Shown: positions 36,571 through 48,281 of the stretch, piece after piece | Layout of the letters: each line of letters begins with the position of its first letter | Position numbering within the stretch: position 1 is the first letter of the stretch | Assembly: GCF_042453785.1 (NCBI RefSeq) | Contig: NC_091677.1 | Span: 28,397,501-28,461,500 of the forward strand | Reading direction: 5' to 3' | From: Malus domestica | Taxonomy: Eukaryota > Streptophyta > Magnoliopsida > Rosales > Rosaceae | DNA length: 64,000 bases | Program-made: the position numbers and the translations under genes | The notes under the pieces: generated by a model | Database searches by the model: none | The model's input: the letters and a program-made list of their open reading frames with translations, nothing else | What the model was told of the DNA's origin: nothing

Positions 36571-36774
36571 AGTCAAGGGATAGGTGTTGATGGAGAACAT
36601 ACATGGATAAAGTATACTGCAAGTGGTGTTTTCTCAATGAAATAAGAACATGTGCAACTCTGGCGCAAGTGGTGTTTCCGCTTTTAGTTGCTCTGACGCA
36701 ACTCTAGTCACACAAAGTATGCATCAGCAGTCACTAAAATGTCAACTGTAGGTCTGAGTTCAGCGCATACTTTG

Positions 36775-37146
<372 letters not shown>

Positions 37147-37745
37147 TTAAAGATATTCAAAGTTTGATCAAAGTTCCTTGACTTTGTACACCTTATTATA
37201 TTACAATTAATATTTATATATTTTATAGTTTTGACATTAATTGTTTGATATTTTATGAGATTTATAATCCCTCGTTATAATACTATTAGAAACGGTTACA
37301 ACAACAAAATTCAAACATTTTGATTGAATAAATGGATTAAAACTATGTAAAAATAAGAAATAATAAATGGCAAAAGAATGTATCCATAGTGTTAAAAAAA
37401 TTTGTACATTTTACAAAATAAATTTGTACATTTCACATATAACAAAGTGGTACATTAATAAAGAAGAATGGGTACATTATAAATAAATTAGGGTACATAT
37501 AAAAGATTAAAAAGTATGAGTACAAATAAATTTTAAAAAAAATATAGGCGCTAAAAGAAATTAATACATGGGTACAAAATAAAACTAAAAAGAAAATACT
37601 ACAAATTTAAAAAAATATTGCAAATTAAAAGTGGGTACAAACTAAAAATATAAAAATATGATGCAAAGTTTAGGAATAAAGCATAAATATACCATATGTA
37701 ATTTTTGTGTCATCGATTAAATATGCAATGTCACATGACGGTATA

Positions 37746-40029
37746 TGTCACAGCCCGTCCCGAAATTTTTCATTTCCGAGGACGTGAAATTACTAAAGTG
37801 CCCTTAAACGGGATTAAGGTGCATAAATGTGACATTAGTTTAACCTAAAGTTCTTAAACTAGTGTTAATTTGAAGTATTAACTAGTTTTAGGGTCTAAAC
37901 TTAGACCAAGAATTTCATGAACATGTTAAAGTTTGGTGTTTGGGGATTGGAAAAAGGACCACGTGGGATCCCCACATCCCTCAAAACCCTCCTCATTTCC
38001 CGTTCACTGTCTTTCTCTCTCTCTTCCCTCACGACTCTCTCACTCTCTCTGTCACTCTTCTTCTCCGTTCGAACCAAACCAACCACAAAACAACCTTAAA
38101 CTTCCACCAACGACGGATTTAAGAGTGACATCGTACTCCTGAAGACCATACGATCACGATGGTACCCATTTCAAGTAAGTTTGACTTCGGAAAACCCTAG
38201 TTTCAATGTCACCGTAATATTGCACTGTTCACGAACTTTGAATTGGCTTTGTTTTAGGTGAAACCAAGCTCACAGTGAGCTTAAGGAAGTCCCAAGGAAG
38301 CTCGGAGTGCTTCGTTGGCATTAATTGGACGTCAGGATCACGAGTTGTAAGTTTGGCCGAATTCTTGAATTTTTGAAAAGTTTGATCTCGTAGTTTTTAG
38401 GCCCTAAAACTAGTCCAACGTGATAGTAGGTGTTTAGGGCTTCAAGTTGGTATAAATTACATGAAAAATGGTTGAAAAACGAAGGAGAATAGTGGATTTG
38501 AAAAATTACCCAGTTTCCGGCGACCGGAGTCCGGCGAAGGACCGTCGGAGAAGAAACTGGAATATTCCGTTAATTTTAACGGAATATCCTAACGGCAGTA
38601 ACGGTATCCGGTTAAGTTTAACGGAATATTCCGGGGTTTTAACGGAATATTCCTGACGGCGTTAACTGACGCCGTCAGCATGCGTTGCACGTGGCCGCGC
38701 GTGGGGGCGCGTAGGTCCGTGCCTAGGTCGGCGCGTGGGGGCGCGTGAGGACTCCAAAAATTATTTTAAAAATATGGGGATGATCCTGAGGTTGTTTAGG
38801 TCACGGTGATATATTCATATACCCAATTTGAGCAATATATGAGGAGTTATTAGCTAAGATTTGGGTTAGGCGTTAAATAACGTCAAATTGGTTACTTTTG
38901 TATAGGTGAGGCTTATGCGGGCATCGGGCATGGCCAAAGGATGCTCAGGGACTTACGAGACGTCGATGTAATCTGTGAGTGGGCAGTTTTGTTTTCCGTA
39001 TATATATATACTTGACGTTTTCCCAGAAATTGAATTAGAATGAAATTATGTTTTAAACGAAAGGTATATAGAATTATATGAAAACGTGAATTGAAAGGTC
39101 ATGCATAGAAGTATATGAAATATATATGGAAATGTAAATCGAATTGCCATGCATGAAATGATATGAATCAAATGATATGAATTGTTATATGATGCATATG
39201 AATGAATGGTGCGGCGGACGCACAGGTGAGTATTTAATTACTGTTATGATGATGTTGATGTATATTGAGCTCAAATCCTGCACCATGGTTTAGTGCTTAT
39301 AGTATTCACCGCATCGCACGCTCGCCTTGGATCCAAGTAGATGCTGGTCGCACAGTCCACGCAGAGTGGGTGCGACGGGCCAGTCGTAGAATGTTAGTGA
39401 GATTTCGACTGGTGGGTGACCTTAGATTATGTGCATAGATGATTGATGAGAAAGCACTAGAGCGTAACTTATGTGCAGAAGGCCAGACAGGTCACAGAGG
39501 TGACTCCGGCAGAGTGAGAGTGATAGATTTTGAGCTCTAGGTTCAACCGTACAGGGCCATTAGAGGGCCTCCGGTTGATTACTTTCTTGCACCTGATATG
39601 ATTATTGTTGATGCATCCATACTTAACTGTTGAATTAGACATGGCATGGCATGATTGATAAAGAAAAATGTTGAGATAGTAAAAAATGAAGTTTTGAGAA
39701 TATATATGTATATTTATATTTTACATTTCTGGGAAAGTATACAAGTTTTACGGAGAGGGGTTACAACGTTTTGAGAAATGTTTGGATTTGGAAAAGAATT
39801 GTTTTACTGACCCACTCAATTTTGGTTTTGCGCCCCTCCAGGTTCAGGAATCACAAAGGTGTGGTGACTACGAGGAATTCGACGGTGTTCTGACAGATTG
39901 GACAAAATTAGGACTCACCTTCGGGTGTATCAACTTATAAATTGTATCTTAAAGCTTCCGTACTGTGCAAATGGTTACGTCACTCTCACGTGACGGCCAG
40001 CATGCCCTCCTTCGGGACGGGGTGTGTCA
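37746..40029 (+). mobile_element. Solo LTR of about 2.3 kb (family 2)
   Basis: It runs from TGTCACAGCCCGTCCCG to GGGACGGGGTGTGTCA, flanked by a perfect 5-bp duplication GTATA (37741-37745 and 40030-40034). The interior has a CT-rich leader (about 38010-38060), a segment of repeated TTAACGGAATATTCC (38570-38655), GC-rich GCGCGTGGGGGCGCG (38700-38750) and TTTTGCGCCCCTCCAGG near the end. This layout parallels the family 1 LTRs without obvious sequence identity. The 60-70-codon frames in the leader are judged spurious. Confidence 0.88.
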
Positions 40030-40198
40030 GTATACACATGGGTACAAACACAAATAAAACTTTAAAAAATATGGGCATAAAAAGAAACTAATATATGGGT
40101 ACAAATTAAAAATGAAAAAAAAAATTGGTACAAATTAAAAATAAAAATATATGATAAAAAATTTAGCTATAATTATAAATATACTAAGGCTAATTATG

Positions 40199-40751
40199 TT
40201 AACACCCCACAAACTTAATACATCCCACATTTGCTTTTTCACTTAAAAATTATCTTAATACACCCCACTTACTTTCCCATAATACCCCCACACCCCACAT
40301 CTTCAATATACATCTTAGATTTTGTACATACACCTCACATTTCTCAAATCTTATAACACTAATTTTTAATTTTCCGTCATTGAATCTAACCATATGAACA
40401 CTAAAAGATGAATATGAATATAGAAGTTTAAATAATACAGCAAACGCGAGATTAAATAATTATCGATGTCATCGAAATCACTAAAACAATGAAAACTATG
40501 AAGTCTTACCTCATGTGAAGCTCCTGAAACATCGATTTCGTGTTCCATTCGTCAAAAACAATTTTTCTTAATCAACATGTTTGATAGTTGAGAAGATAAA
40601 TAATACGCTAAAAGTGATTTGGGATGTATTTATAAATCTTTATTTTTTTTAAACCTAATAAGGTCAAAATTGTCATTGCATAGTGGAGTAAATACGTCAT
40701 TTAATATTAAATTTTAATGTGGGGTGTATTCAACATTTTGTAGGGTGTTAA
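40199..40751. mobile_element. MITE with inverted ends TTAACACCC(C/T)ACAAA
   Basis: The left end is TTAACACCCCACAAACTTAA, and the right end is the complement of TTTGTAGGGTGTTAA. The similarity continues inward (ATACATCCCACATT against the complement of AATGTGGGGTGTAT). The 553-bp unit is non-coding. Target duplication is ambiguous because the flanks are themselves TAA/TTA-rich. Confidence 0.7.
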
Positions 40752-40999
40752 TATAAAAACCCTATACTAATTGTAACATTTTTAACACTAAAGGAATATA
40801 TTTAAAAATAAAAACATTTTATTATTCAAATAATTAATGATGTTATTAATATCCAATGACCTTAACAAAAAGTTGAAAATGAATAGGATTTTAATCAATA
40901 GAGTAGCAGAAAAGAATGATGTGAACGTAATTTCTCCTTCAAAGAATCCACAAACTCAATAACACTTTCAGTAATGAGAACATGAATGTCCCTTTTTAG

Positions 41000-41220
41000 G
41001 GAGACCAAGATTTTAAACCAAATAATGTGTCATCAATAGGAAATAAGCACGTTAATCAACGGCTAAATAATAATCCAATCATTAACAATCACATCATTTG
41101 GTTTGCAAATTTGGTTTAAAGAATTTGGTCCCCCTAACATTATCCCCTTTCTAAACATGTGACCTGATAACGAGCCGATTAGTTAACGCCTTGACAATCC
41201 ATTATTTTCGTGTCATTTCG
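41000..41220 (+). other. Upstream region of protease D, distal part, up to the CACTA insertion
   Basis: It matches 15700-15950 upstream of protease B (CAAATAATGTGTCA.CAATAG, then ACATGTGACCTGATAACGAGC). It ends at TTTCG, where the CACTA element begins. The region resumes at 46249 (GGATCAGGTTAACATGTCATG), exactly as at 15948 onward. Confidence 0.75.
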
Positions 41221-44200
41221 CACTACTACAATATTAGCTTTAGGTGGCGGATGATGGTGGCGGATATTAAAAAATCATGTCGGATAAATTATATCCGACA
41301 CATCATTTAATTACTGGCGGATATTAGAAAAATCCTATCGGTTATATCCGACATAAATTTATGGCGGATATCAAGAAACTACTGGCGGATATTTACTGGC
41401 GGAATTTTTGAATCTTTTTTTAATATTTTTTTACATATCCTAGCAGTTTTTACGTTAATAGTGGCGGTTATAAGAAATTGACTATTTTATTATTTTACTT
41501 TATGACGGTTATTATTTTAGTATTCTGGCGGTTATAACCGACATAGATGAAAATTTTATTATTTTAAAATGTTATATTGATTAAAAATAAATAAATAAAC
41601 ACATATTTTAAATTTTTTTTTTCACTCATGGCCCTAAAGTCTAATGAACCCAATTCTCACAAGTCATAAATTTTCTGAGAGAATAATGACAACAGACTAC
41701 AATCTAAAGCTCTATCATTTTTGTAATAAGGATTATGCTCCCTCATAGGCAAGCAACAAGATACAAAGAAATTTAAACAATTTTTTCCAATGCGTCACAA
41801 TGCACATTGTCTGGCACACACACATGAACATCTGATGTACTTTATCATGTCTGATTTTATTATTTTAAAATGTTATATTGATTAAAAATAAATAAAAACA
41901 TGTTTTAAATATTATATTTTTTGCAATTTTTTACACATGCTATCTCATAGTATATACAAACATATTTGACGAATGCATATCCTATCAAATTGATAGATTT
42001 AACAAACATTTAAGAGTTAATGTTATGCTTCCATTATTTATAAAATAAGATTTATCCACTAGTGTGAATATTTTAAATTGAAGATTGAATTCATTCATTG
42101 CATTCTTAAAGGATCGAGGAGTGTAGCTGCAAAAAATCATCAAAATCGGAGCTAAAATAACCGTTAAATTGTGATTTTTCGTTTATAACCGTCGAAAACT
42201 TTTGTTTTGTTACCTAATCTCTGAACGTTTGTTTTTTGTGATTTTTTACGTATGTGATCTCGGAGTGTTTACAACGTATGTGATCTCGGAGTGTTTACAA
42301 ACAAGTTTGACGGATAGATCATTGAAAAAAGTTTCGTAGAATGTGTATTGCGTCAAAATGGTAGATTAAATAAACACTTAAGAGTTAATGTTATACTTCC
42401 ATTAAGTATAAAATAAAATTTTGTGGTATCCACTAGTGTAAATATTTTAAATTGAAGATCAAATTCATTCATTACATTCTTATAGGGTCGAGGATTGTAG
42501 CTGTAAAAAATCATTAAAATCGGAGCTAAAATAACCGTTAAATTGTGATTTTTCGTTTATAACCGTTGAAAACTTTTATTTTGTTACCTAATCTCTTAAT
42601 TTTTTTTTTTTGTGATTTTTTACGTATGCGATCTCGGAGTGTGTACGTTTGACGGTTGGATCGTTGAAAAACGCTTCGTAGAATGCGTATCGCATCAAAA
42701 CGGTAGATTAAACAAACACTTAGAGTTAATGTTATACTTACATTAAGTATAAAATAAGATTTATCCACTAGTGCAAATATTTTAAATTGAAGATCGAATT
42801 CGTTCAATGCATTCTTATAGGGTCGAGGATTGTAGCTGTAAAAAATCATCAAAATCGGAGTTAAAGTAACCGTTAAATTGTGATTTTTCGTTTATAACCG
42901 TTGAAAACTTTTGTTTTGTTACCTAATCTCTTAATGTTTGTTTTTTTTTTTTTTACATATGCGATCTCGGAGTGTGTACAAACAAGTTTGACGGTTAGAT
43001 CATTGAAAAACGCTTCGTAGAATGCGTATCGCATCAAAACGGTAGATTAAACAAACACTTAGAGTTAATGTTATACTTCCATTAAGTATAAAATAAGATT
43101 TATCCACTAGTGTAAATATTTTAAATTGAAGATCGAATTCGTTCAATGCATTCTTATAGGGTCGAGGAGTGTTTCCGTAAAAAATCATCAAAATCGGAGC
43201 TAAAGTAACCGTTAAATTGTGATTTTTCGTTTATAACCGTTGAAAACTTTTGTTTTGTTACCTAATCTCTTAATGTTTTTTTTTGTGATTTTTTACGTAT
43301 ACGATCTCGGAGTGTGTACAAACAAGTTTGACGGTTGGATAGTTGAAAAACGCTTCGTAGAATGCGTATCGCATCAAAACGGTAGATTAAACAAACACTT
43401 AGAGTTAATGTTATACTTCCATTAAGTATAAAATAAGATTTATCCACTAGTGTAAATATTTTAAATTGAAGATCAAATTCGTTCAATGCATTCTTATAGG
43501 GTCGAGGAGTGTTGCTGTAAAAAATCATCAAAATCAGAGCTAAAGTAACCGTTAAATTGTGAATTTTCGTTTATAACCGTTGAAAACTTTTGTTTTATTA
43601 CCTAATCTCTTAATGTTTGTTTTTTGTGATTTTTTACGTATGCGATCTCGGAGTGTGTACAAACAAGTTTGATGGTTGGATCGTTGAAAAACACTTCGTA
43701 GAATGCGTATCCCAACAAAACGGTAGATTAAACAAACACTTAAGAGTTAATGTTATACTTCCATTAAGTATAAGTGTAAATATTTTAAATTGAATATCAA
43801 ATTTATTCATTAGACAATATTTATTTATGTTTTTCAAGTATTGATTAGACAATATTTAGTTTGTGTGATGACATTTTCATTGTACAATTTTTTTTTTGTT
43901 TCTTTATCGCATATTTTACATGCATTATTCTCTATTAAACCAAAAGTGTAAAAATTATCTATTAAACCAAACAATTATTTATTTAATTTTTAAAAACATA
44001 TTCTATTTAAATACATATTATTTATTTATTTATTAAACCAAACAATTATTATTTTATTTTTTAAAATTGTAACAAAATTTGGGGGGGGAATTTAAAATTT
44101 TGAGGGAAAATTTTAAAATTTTCGGAGGGAAGTTTGCTGCCATTTTTTTTTTCCGTCGGTTATAACCGACAGTAATAAAATTTTTCTGTTAGTTTTTATT

Positions 44201-46245
44201 TTTAAAAAATGTTACTATCGGTTTTAACCGACAGTAAATAAAATAACCTAAATTTTTAAAACTCATCCATCTTCCTTGCGCCGATGCTTCCCCCTTCCCC
44301 CTATTCTCCTGTCCTCATTTCCTTCTCCTTCTCTTCTTTTCTTTTCTATTATGTTCGAACACTTGCAACCCATTCCAACCAACAATTCCACACACACTGT
44401 AGAGGGCGTGGACAGAGGGTTGATGGGAAGGGTTGGGCGTGGACGGAGGGTTGATGGGAAGGGTAGGAGCTAGAGAGAGGGGGTAGGGGGTGGGTTATGT
44501 CCACTGACGTTGGTTGCGGAGAGAGAGAGATGGGGAAAAGTATGAGGTTAGGGTTGAGGGGAACGGAACAGGTACAGAGAGAGAGAGTGAGGAAGGGACA
44601 TAGGAGTTAGAGGTATGGGTTGATTTGTCAGGGGCTGCTGCATCCTTCCTATTCGAAAGGTAACAAATAATTTTCAATTCATTCTGCTGCATCCTTCCTA
44701 TTCGAAAGGTACATGAATGGCTTCTCATCTGAAATTATTAAACATTGGATTTGCTATTTTGGTTGCGCAGCTATGCAGGTGCTCTCTCCAATCCATCGAT
44801 TAGTTTAGTGCTAGCTGTTATTGCTGCCTTGGAAGTCACAAATATTCCTTCAGCTCAATTGTTTACTTGCGGTACGAACCTTCCTTTTGATCATTATATA
44901 GAATAGGGTGATTGGACTGTGGTTTCGATGGAGGGTGATTGGACTGTGGTTATGATATAAGCTTTTACTTCGTTGTAGAACTTTAATCCACACCTGACTT
45001 TGAACCTGGATTTGCTAATTTGTTTCCATAAATGATTGGGCCGTTGAAGATACATAGAGATAGAGGCTATCCACATGCTCTTTCCTAATTTTTAGTTTTG
45101 CTTTTCCCTGTTCCTCTCCTTGGTTCCTGTCATTGTGTTTGCATATTTTATATCCTTTGGTTTCTCAGGTTATGTACTTATGTTTGGCGTTGCTTGCTTA
45201 TTGTTTTCGTGTTTATATTGTATCAACGACTCTTAGCTTGTTTTGGCTTCTTGCAGCCTTACGGGATTCTGGAAAAATATGTGTTATTTTGTTCCTCTCC
45301 TCGAACTGAAGAGATGTTGTTCATGTTAGCATGGATATTTGTTTAGTCTCCTCACATAATGAAATGTTGTGCTTGACATGAATAAGGGTACTTGATACAA
45401 CCATTTTTTCCGATTTTGTTTGGCCAAGAATTTATCTGTATAAAATCCAAATGCAACCGCAGTTGGGTGATGGATTACATTATCGCTCGTTTGTTTAACT
45501 TCTAAGATTTCTACCTGCGATAATTTTGCGATATCTTGTATGTCATTGTGATTTTCTTTCCCTGATTGCAAACATACGAAGACTTAGGTTGAGGATTTAG
45601 AACGAATATTAGCAAGCTTCTCTTATCTATATTGTTAATTTGTTATAGCCTAGAAAGGATGATCATGACCCTCCCTGTTTATCATTGTCAGTATAGGGGA
45701 TGGGCGGAAGGGTCGGATGACGGGTCGTGGACTAAGAAAACGGTGCCCATTATTGCTCCCTTGCCTAAGACTTTAAAGGCCCTGACAGTCACCGGTGAGA
45801 TCGAGCTCCGGTGAGGTTGGATGGTGAATGCGGGGATATGGAAAATGCAGAAACTGATTTTATTTTTTTTATTATTAATATAAGTCCTGTCGGTTTTAGC
45901 CAACAGTAAATGATTTTATTTATTATTTTTAATTAATTTCTGTCGGTTTTAGCCGACAGGAAATGGTTTTATTTATTCATTTTTAATTAATTTCTGTCGG
46001 ATGGTTTAATGATTTTCTGTCGGTTTTAGCCGACAGAAATATTTCTGTCGGTTATATCCGACACAATTTCTGTCGGTTTTAGAGTATTTTCTGTCGGAAA
46101 ATTAATTTCCTGACGCAAGCAATTCTGTCGCTTATTATATCCGCCACTGCATCCATTTTCTGTCGGATTTTGCTTAAAATCCGACAATAATATATGTTTT
46201 TTGTCGGTTTTCAAAACGCCACTAATAACTGGTTTTCTAGTAGTG
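41221..46245. mobile_element. CACTA (En/Spm-type) transposon, non-autonomous
   Basis: It starts CACTACTACAATATTAGC and ends ACTGGTTTTCTAGTAGTG, giving CACTA termini. The 3-bp duplication TCG lies on both sides (41218-41220 and 46246-46248). Subterminal zones carry many copies of short motifs: GGCGGATAT and ATCCGACA at the left (41240-41560), and CTGTCGGTTTTAGCCGACAG at the right (45880-46210). Such subterminal repeats are binding sites for CACTA transposases. No transposase gene was found in its 5025 bp. The interior holds a 340-bp tandem array and a few exon-like open pieces (for example 44771-44876 between GCAG and GTACGA) that were not recognised. Confidence 0.9.
41936..43800. repeat. Tandem array of about 340-bp units inside the CACTA element
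   Basis: Units begin near 41936, 42232, 42614, 42950, 43289 and 43630. Each contains GCGATCTCGGAGTGTGTAC, a TTGACGG stretch, AACGGTAGATTAAACAAACAC, AAGTATAAAATAAGATTTATCC and ATCATCAAAATCGGAGC. Central units are very similar and the outer ones diverged, as in an array growing by unequal exchange. The repeated minus-strand frames of 63-104 codons here are a by-product of the repeat. Confidence 0.88.
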
Positions 46246-46248
46246 TCG

Positions 46249-46758
46249 GATCAGGTTAACATGTCATGTAAGAAATTACCCGGTCTATTAGAGACTCTCT
46301 CAAAAGTAAAACTCTTCATAGACTCTCTCGAAACTTTTTATTTCAATTTTTGGTTTTTAGTTGAAAATTGTATGTAGTTACCATGTAAGATTATTTCAAA
46401 TGAATAAAAACAGAAGTAAAGACAAAATAATGATTATCAAACCATCCTTAAATAAAATAAATCCAAGATGGCTGAGGATCCACGATTACATTTCAGAACA
46501 CAATGTGAACAAATATATTACGCACACAAGGACAAAAGGTAAGCATCAGGTCCCAAATTAAATGGAAGGTCAATTTACTAAAAATAATCTTAAAGGTCTA
46601 TATCAACATATTTTCTAAGGTACGTACCACGCTGATCATTTTTTGGGGCACTGAGTAGTATATAAATCGTAGAGCAAATCTACCATTTCAGTATATCTGC
46701 TCATCATCATATCCTTTACCAAAATCCAGCTTGCTTCTACCACACTAGCCAGCTACCC
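46249..46758 (+). promoter_or_regulatory. Proximal promoter of protease D; TATA-like box at 46659-46667, 35-bp deletion beside it
   Basis: It is colinear with the promoters of the other copies. TATATAAAT begins 100 bp before the ATG. Directly upstream, the 35 bp from AATTGCTATAAACGCC to ACCACCTTGA found in A, C and E are missing. The deletion lies between TGA repeats, consistent with slippage. Confidence 0.75.
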
Positions 46759-47273
46759 ATGGAGATCCTAAACCTGCAGCTATGGAAGTATATGTGCTTG
46801 GGCTTGATCCTCATGTTGGGAGCTTGGTCTTCTGAAGCCACTTCTCGCAGTCTGAAAGATGCATCAATGTACGGGAGATACGAGCAATGGTTGGCTCTTT
46901 ATGGTCGAGTACATAACGACATCAATGAGAAGGAAACTCGTTTCAAGATATTCAAGGAGAATGTGGCGTTTATAGAATTTTCCAATAAAGATGCACATAA
47001 ACCTTACAAATTAAGTGTCAACCAATTTGCTGACCTTACAAATGAAGAGTTCAAAGCCACAAGAAATGGATTCAAGGGCCATGAGTGTTCCACAAAGGCT
47101 TCTTCTTTCAAATATGAAAATGTGACCGTACCATTACCAGCAACAATGGATTGGAGAAAGAAAGGAGCTGTAACCCCCGTTAAGGACTAAGGCCAGTGCG
47201 GTAAGTACATAAACGTCTAGCTTCTTGTCATTAATTTAGAGAAACACTATATATACATATACATATACAAATA

Positions 47274-47314
<41 letters not shown>

Positions 47315-47961
47315 TCATCTTTTATTTTTTCCTTAATCTGACTACTTTTGATTCCAATCAAAATACAGGATGTTGTTGGGCTTTTTCAGCAGTAGCCGCC
47401 ACCGAAGGAATTACACAGCTTACAACTGGTAACTTGATCTCTTTGTCTGAGCAAGAGCTCGTTGATTGTGACACTGCTGGGGAAGACCAAGGTTGTGAGG
47501 GTGGCTTGATGGACGATGCGTTCCAGTTCATCCAACAAAATCACGGGATTAGCACAGAAGCTAATTACCCCTACAACGGTGTTGATGGTACATGTAACAC
47601 CAAGAAGGAAGCCATCATTGCAGCCAAGATAACTGGCTTTGAGGATGTGCCGGCAAATAGTGAAAAGGCCCTTCTAACCGCTGTTGCTCATCAACCTGTT
47701 TCCGTCGCCATCGATGCTAGCGGTTCCGACTTCCAATTCTATTCAAGTGGTGTCTTCACTGGAACTTGTGGAACGAGTCTAGATCATGGTGTTACCGCTG
47801 TTGGATATGGCGTGAGTGAGGATGGGACTAAGTATTGGCTAGTGAAGAACTCATGGGGTGCAGAATGGGGCGAAGCTGGGTACATAAGAATGCAAAGAGA
47901 TGTTGCTGCAGCTGAAGGACTTTGTGGGATTGCTATGTCTGCCTCTTACCCCACTGCTTAG
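46759..47961 (+). pseudogene. Copy D: SAG12-like cysteine protease with a nonsense codon
   Basis: Exons 46759-47200 and 47369-47961 keep the full length (442 + 593) and good splice sites. Codon 144, CAA for the oxyanion-hole Gln in all other copies (VKDQGQCG), is TAA (47188-47190). Translation would stop after the prodomain and the first residues of the mature region, before Cys150. The rest of the frame is undamaged, so the stop is probably recent. Other private changes are QDASM to KDASM, LARYG to LALYG and DANKP to DAHKP. The intron contains an expanded (TA)n tract (about 47286-47312). A 143-residue prodomain peptide might still be made, but no evidence bears on that. Confidence 0.92.
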
Positions 47962-48281
47962 TTAATTAAATCAATGCCTACTAGCTATATGCCTTGTAGG
48001 TAGTCTGATATGTATCAACCTGTATGTGTAAAGTATTTATAAGATAATCAAGATAATTGTTGGACATTTATCATCTAAATTTAATAGACTCGCTTTTTTA
48101 GTCATCTGGTGTCTAAGAATTCATGATCACACACTATTAGATTTGATATGAAAGATTAAAAACCAAAATCACACATTTATTCTCCATCTTAGTCACCCGA
48201 TGACCAAAAGAACCTATGGTCCAAGTTGGTATTGGCCTACCACTAATCAAAAGATTTGCAATCAAACATCTATATATTCAG

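Noticed and set aside
43000-43531. Two similar minus-strand frames of 63 and 89 codons, plus 42538-42852
   Set aside because: Produced by the 340-bp tandem units; repetition reflects the DNA repeat and not a protein family.
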